Of a DNA stretch of 64,000 nucleotides, positions 60,196-64,000 are shown piece by piece. The notes under the pieces were generated by a model. The model saw only the letters and a program-made list of their open reading frames with translations. It was not told the origin of the DNA and made no database searches. The DNA comes from Adiantum capillus-veneris. Its lineage: Eukaryota > Streptophyta > Polypodiopsida > Polypodiales > Pteridaceae. Position numbers and translations under genes: made by a program. Every line of letters begins with the position of its first letter. Position 1 is the stretch's first letter. The stretch is from positions 22,054,991 through 22,118,990 of the forward strand of contig CM043942.1 in NCBI GenBank assembly GCA_014529385.2, read 5' to 3'.

Positions 60196-62873
60196 TTCAT
60201 CAAAGTCAATGCCTTGTTCTTGCTTAAAGCCCTTGGCAACAAGCCTTGCTTTGTACTTTGGCTGACTATCGTGAGCGGTGATCTTATACCTGTAAACCCA
60301 TTTACAAGGTAGAGCCTTTTTCCCTGTGGTAATTTAACTAGCTTCCATGTCTTGTTTTTATGCAGAGCTGTCATCTCTGACTGCATGGCCAATTGCCAAT
60401 TCCCGGAGTCCTTCATTTGCACTACTTCCTTGTAACATGAAGGCTCATTGCAATCAGTCAACATGACATAGTTCATAGATGGAAAAAACCTATCAGGAGG
60501 CCGCGTGACATGTCCAGATCTACGCACAATAGGTGGATCAGGCTCAGCCACAACCTGTGGTTCCACTCTATCCTGTCCTTGCTCCTCTTGAGCCCTGACA
60601 TTTTGTCTTGCACGTGCAGGTCCATCTTCTTGGAAGACAACTCTTCTAATCTCCTCAACCCTCTCTGGTTTAGAATGATATTTGGATTCATTAAGGTTAA
60701 CATCATTGCTGCGGACAACCTTTCTGGATTCGGGATCCCAAAGTCTGTACCCCATCTCACCAGAATTACCATAGCCTAGAAAGATGCACTTTCTACTCTT
60801 TGGCTCAAGTTTGTTCCTAAATTCCTTTGGAACGTGAGTGTATGCCTCACAGCCAAAGACTCTGAGATGCTTGTATGAGGGCATTTTGCCTGACCATACC
60901 ATCTCTGGCACTGAATCCTTCTGCAAAACCTTGCTAGGAGAACTATTTACAAGATGAACAGCTATTGATACAGCTTCAGCCCAAAACCCATTTGGCAGCT
61001 GTGCATTGGACAACATACTTCTGACCTTCTCTTGTATGGTCCTATTCATCCTCTCAGCAACAACATTTTGAGGAGGATTGTAAGGAGCAGTAAGTTCACG
61101 TTTTATACCTTTTGACTCACAAAAGTCCTGAAAGGCCTTTGAAACATACTCTCCACCATTGTCAGTGTGTAAGCATTTAAGCTTCTTGCCACTCTGATTC
61201 TCCACAAGTGTCACAAACGTTTTGAAAACACTAAACACTTCATCCTTGTGCTTGAGAAAGTAAACCCATACTTTCCTCGAGTAATCATCTATAAATGTCA
61301 TAAAGTAAGAAGCTCCCCCTAGAGATAGGTTAGGCATAGGTCCACACAAATCACTATGAACAAGTGCCAACTGTGTATCTCTTCTACTGCTTCTATGCTT
61401 ATGTGGCTGCTGTGTTTGCTTAGCATACAGACAATGTTCACAGAATTCAAAATCATTAAATGAAAAGCCAAGCAAATAACCAGAACGAGACAAGATTTCC
61501 ATTCCCTTCTTGGACATATGTCCTAACCGGCTATGCCACAAAGAAACGTTCGGCTGCTCGGTTACATTGATTACATTTTTAGAGACATTTGATACATAAA
61601 TCATGTAAAGTCCTCCAGACTTTACTCCATGTGCTACTGTCATAGAACCCTTGGATATCTTCCACATGTTCTGTCCAAAAATGGTGAGGTAGCCAGCATC
61701 ATCAAGTAAACCTGTGCTGATCAAGCTCTTTGTAATTGCGGGAACATGTCTCACATTCTTCAGCGTGAAAGAAGAGCCATTCTGAAACTTCAATTGAACA
61801 TCTCCAACACCTAAGATCTCACATGTCTGCCCATTGCCTAGCTGAACATGATCTTTAGTGGTCACATAAGAAGTAAACCACTGCTTGTTTGGAGACACAT
61901 GAAGTGATGCCCCTGAGTCTATAATCCAGTCACTCAGTGCATTTCCATCAGATGCTGTAAGAAGACCTGAGTCCATTGTATTCTTCAAGAAGTAGATGTC
62001 TCCTGACACTAGACTGTCATCCTCTGCAACAGTGTTTGTCACATTTATTTCTTGAATCTTCACTGAGGACTTGTTCTTCTCACCATGGTCTTCAGCTTTC
62101 TCTTTGCCTTTTTCTGCTTTCCATTCTCTGCAGTCTCTTTTCATGTGACCCTTCTTGCCACAATGGTAGCATTCTATGTCACTCTTGCCTTTAGCACTAC
62201 GGGACTTGCTACGAGATTGATTCCTCTTTCCACCTTTGTACTTTTCTTTGGTCCTTCCCCTGACAACTAAGGCTGTTCCTTTGCCTTTGTCCATTGTCTT
62301 TCTATTGGTTTCTTCAGTAAGCAGACTTTCCTCTACACTTGCTATGTTCAAACCATCTGGAGGTGCAGAATTACTCAAAGCTGTGCGAAAAGTGTCCCAA
62401 CTTTCCGGCAATGTGATCAACAGGAACATAGCTCTAATAGGTTCATCAAACTTGACACCTTGAGCTGACAACTGACTATAGATTGTGTTGAATTCATTCA
62501 GATGATTAGACATAGGTGTCCCTTCTTTCTTCTTCAAGTCAACAAGCTTCTTAAGCCAGTATACCTGTGAAGCTGCACTCTGCTTCTCATAAAGATCACT
62601 CAGCTTTAACCATGCTTGATAAGCCGACATCTCGTCTGCTACATTGAAGTAAACGCTTTCTGCCAAAGTCAGCATAATGGTAGAAAGTGCCAATTCATCC
62701 ATTTCGTTCCATTCATCTTCGTCCATATCTTCTGGTTTTATCCCCTTGAGCTTTATAGGTTTTATCTGCTTCTTTTGTACCAACACGTGCCAAATCTGCT
62801 TCTTCCACAATGGGAAATTGGTTCCATCCAGCTTCTTGATATTGTAAAGAGCAGTGTCCTGTGATCCAGCCAT
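60171..62873 (-). CDS. gag-pol: Copia 2 gag, protease, integrase and start of RT
   Basis: 900 codons from ATG 62873 (MAGSQDTALYNIKKLDG). Gag core: FPLWKKQIWHVLVQKK and SQVYWLKKLVDLK; zinc knuckle CYHCGKKGHMKRDC. Protease: WIIDSGASLHVSPNKQWF with intact DSGA, and VRHVPAITKSLISTG. Integrase: LWHSRLGHMSKKG, CEHCLYAKQ, catalytic Asp (VHSDLCGPM), Asp (HTDNGGEY), Glu (VVAERMNRTI). RT begins WQLAMQSEMTALHKNKTWKLV. The frame then slips at an A5 run (60317-60321) where A6 would restore KALPCKWVYRYK. All the catalytic residues I checked are present; the Gly before the integrase Glu motif is Val. Confidence 0.92.
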   Translation of the reverse strand: MAGSQDTALYNIKKLDGTNFPLWKKQIWHVLVQKKQIKPIKLKGIKPEDMDEDEWNEMDELALSTIMLTLAESVYFNVADEMSAYQAWLKLSDLYEKQSAASQVYWLKKLVDLKKKEGTPMSNHLNEFNTIYSQLSAQGVKFDEPIRAMFLLITLPESWDTFRTALSNSAPPDGLNIASVEESLLTEETNRKTMDKGKGTALVVRGRTKEKYKGGKRNQSRSKSRSAKGKSDIECYHCGKKGHMKRDCREWKAEKGKEKAEDHGEKNKSSVKIQEINVTNTVAEDDSLVSGDIYFLKNTMDSGLLTASDGNALSDWIIDSGASLHVSPNKQWFTSYVTTKDHVQLGNGQTCEILGVGDVQLKFQNGSSFTLKNVRHVPAITKSLISTGLLDDAGYLTIFGQNMWKISKGSMTVAHGVKSGGLYMIYVSNVSKNVINVTEQPNVSLWHSRLGHMSKKGMEILSRSGYLLGFSFNDFEFCEHCLYAKQTQQPHKHRSSRRDTQLALVHSDLCGPMPNLSLGGASYFMTFIDDYSRKVWVYFLKHKDEVFSVFKTFVTLVENQSGKKLKCLHTDNGGEYVSKAFQDFCESKGIKRELTAPYNPPQNVVAERMNRTIQEKVRSMLSNAQLPNGFWAEAVSIAVHLVNSSPSKVLQKDSVPEMVWSGKMPSYKHLRVFGCEAYTHVPKEFRNKLEPKSRKCIFLGYGNSGEMGYRLWDPESRKVVRSNDVNLNESKYHSKPERVEEIRRVVFQEDGPARARQNVRAQEEQGQDRVEPQVVAEPDPPIVRRSGHVTRPPDRFFPSMNYVMLTDCNEPSCYKEVVQMKDSGNWQLAMQSEMTALHKNKTWKLVKLPQGKRLYLVNGFTGIRSPLTIVSQSTKQGLLPRALSKNKALTLMKCSLRWSR

Positions 62874-64000
62874 AGCTACGCTTCACATTGGTTTACTTTC
62901 CTGGGAAAAATTCGGCAGAGTTGCCCCTGTAAATTGACCTCTGAACCAATATCAACCTGGTAAATGAACCAAGAAAGCTTCAGATTCTGCATAAATTTTG
63001 GCAGAGTCTCCTTTGTAAAATGGCTCTAGTGTACTCAAAAAATAGACCAAGAAACAGCTCAAAAACACTGTCTCTCTGACACTGTAAGCTGCGGGTAAAC
63101 CTGTCCTGCACCTGTACTGTCTCTTACTGTCCTGTCACTGTCCTGTAAGCATAGACTGTGACAGTGCCTCAACGGCAGTAAAGCAAAGATGCAATCCCAA
63201 TTGTCTAACTCACAGTCAATACATCCTAGCTGCCTATCTAAGGGTGCTCGAGGGATCGCTCCAAGACCTGTATCACCGAAAGGATCTCAACATTCGAGAA
63301 TCCCCCAGCTCAATAAAACCTCACTCGACCCTCAACAAAGGCTGCAGTAAATCTGACAGTACATAGACTTCCCACAAAGTCATACATCCACAAATTTCCC
63401 ACTTTATGCTGTAACCGCTGCGGCGGTTGTTTGCTGCGTGACTCACAGCCAGCAAACCCTCAACAGACATACATCATCTCTGACAATACATCCCATGTGG
63501 AAGTACCTGCAATGTCAGGATGAAATCTGGAATATCAAGTAGCAAACACAAGCTACCTGATGAACTAGTGGATGTCGCCTACAGTCTGTGTGTAGATGCG
63601 CCCGTGTCGTATGTGACACGCCTCCAAGAACTGTGAGCCGTCCTTCGATGTGTAGACAGCCACAAATCAACACTCTGGGAGTGCCGATATCCTCAGCACC
63701 TGCAGTCGTAGGCCGAAAACCCCAAATTTGCAGAGTCGGATCTGCACCCGCTGAGACCACGTAGTCGAAAATGGCCTGCGCAGACCTTTGTCGAAGCCGA
63801 ACGGTGGCCAAGATGACCTCAGAATGAAATTCTGAGAACACCAAGCCCTTCGGGCTTGCCCACGGGATTTGGGGCCGTGTCCGAAGATTTGGCTCATTGG
63901 ACCCCTTGGGAGACTGTCCAATAGTCTTCTAGGAGACTTAATTCTCATTGGTTCTTTTATTAAGTGTTTTTAAATTAATTAAACTAGATTTACTCTAGCC
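62874..64000 (-). other. Copia 2 leader and possibly part of 5' LTR
   Basis: About 1.1 kb upstream of gag on the minus strand. TTGGTTCAGAGG (about 62940-62951) resembles a primer site missing one base, but no LTR like 57890-58804 follows it. Repeated CTGTCACTGTCCTGTA-type words occur near 63110-63150. No gene seen. Confidence 0.4.

Larger units (their letters stand above)
57890..64000 (-). mobile_element. Copia 2: nearly intact Tork/Tnt1-like element, 5' end beyond window
   Basis: Minus-strand Ty1/copia element with gag, protease, integrase, RT and RNase H in copia order (62873 to 58894), followed by a polypurine tract and the 3' LTR. The only break seen in pol is one missing base in an A run. 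Motifs resemble Tnt1/Tork. It seems to have inserted into copia 1, though target duplications cannot be checked. Confidence 0.85.

Noticed and set aside
62939-62951. Copia 2 primer binding site
   Set aside because: TTGGTTCAGAGG lacks one base of the consensus and no LTR similar to 57890-58804 follows, so I did not call it.

Overview
This window is plant nuclear DNA made almost entirely of retrotransposons. I see no host gene, rRNA gene or convincing tRNA gene. Plant origin is inferred from a chromovirus with an initiator-Met-tRNA primer site, Athila-like Ty3/gypsy elements primed by tRNA-Asp, Tnt1/Tork-type Ty1/copia elements, L1-type LINEs and very long (AG)n/(TG)n microsatellites. I cannot name the species.

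Layout. (1) 1-20750 is a chromovirus-type Ty3/gypsy element with 4.6 kb LTRs. Its 5' LTR is cut by the window edge (1-440) and its 3' LTR is 16144-20750. Its inside is mostly lost, with a gag piece at 728-1357 and a chromodomain remnant at 16022-16072. (2) Nested in it with a perfect TAGGA duplication is a 13.9 kb Athila-like element, 'gypsy 1' (1705-15633): LTR, tRNA-Asp PBS, gag with several zinc knuckles, protease, RT, RNase H, integrase, a second DTGA protease-like domain, a Trp-Pro-Lys-rich tail, then an internal polypurine tract, a TATA box and an accessory ORF before the 3' LTR. (3) 'Gypsy 2' (21322-30210, duplication TAGAG) is a relative that has lost RT, RNase H, integrase and the second protease but keeps gag, the first protease and the Trp tail. 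(4) 32640 to about 35700 is a decayed third relative. (5) 36-41 kb holds small tandem duplications, a copia relic on the minus strand and a 5'-truncated LINE with poly-A and target duplication. (6) 41.8-54.5 kb is dominated by minus-strand LINEs and short relatives, nearly all bordered by (AG)n arrays. It includes a nearly intact LINE (49812-54433), a 5'-truncated copy (41963-43948) and an ORF1-only element (44203 to about 45560). (7) 54.5-57.88 kb is the gag-protease-integrase part of one copia element on the plus strand. (8) 57.89-64 kb is a nearly intact Tork-like copia on the minus strand that appears to cut the first one off.

How the parts relate. Gypsy 1 carries all the enzymes and gypsy 2 only the structural and cis parts, which fits an autonomous/non-autonomous pair sharing LTR, primer site and polypurine tract. 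The LINE, the ORF1-only element and several short repeats share a short 3' tail, most clearly a small stem-loop just before the (TATC)n/(CT)n tail, so one LINE reverse transcriptase may serve them all. The most unusual signals are the second protease with its conserved Trp-rich tail, the internal polypurine tract plus TATA box plus accessory ORF, and LINE copies embedded in (CT)n microsatellites.

Every coding region in gypsy 1, gypsy 2 and the LINEs carries stops or frameshifts, many of them C-to-T changes. LTR pairs differ by about 3 percent (14 of 440 sites counted for the chromovirus, about 18 of 513 for gypsy 1), so the insertions are of similar and fairly recent age.
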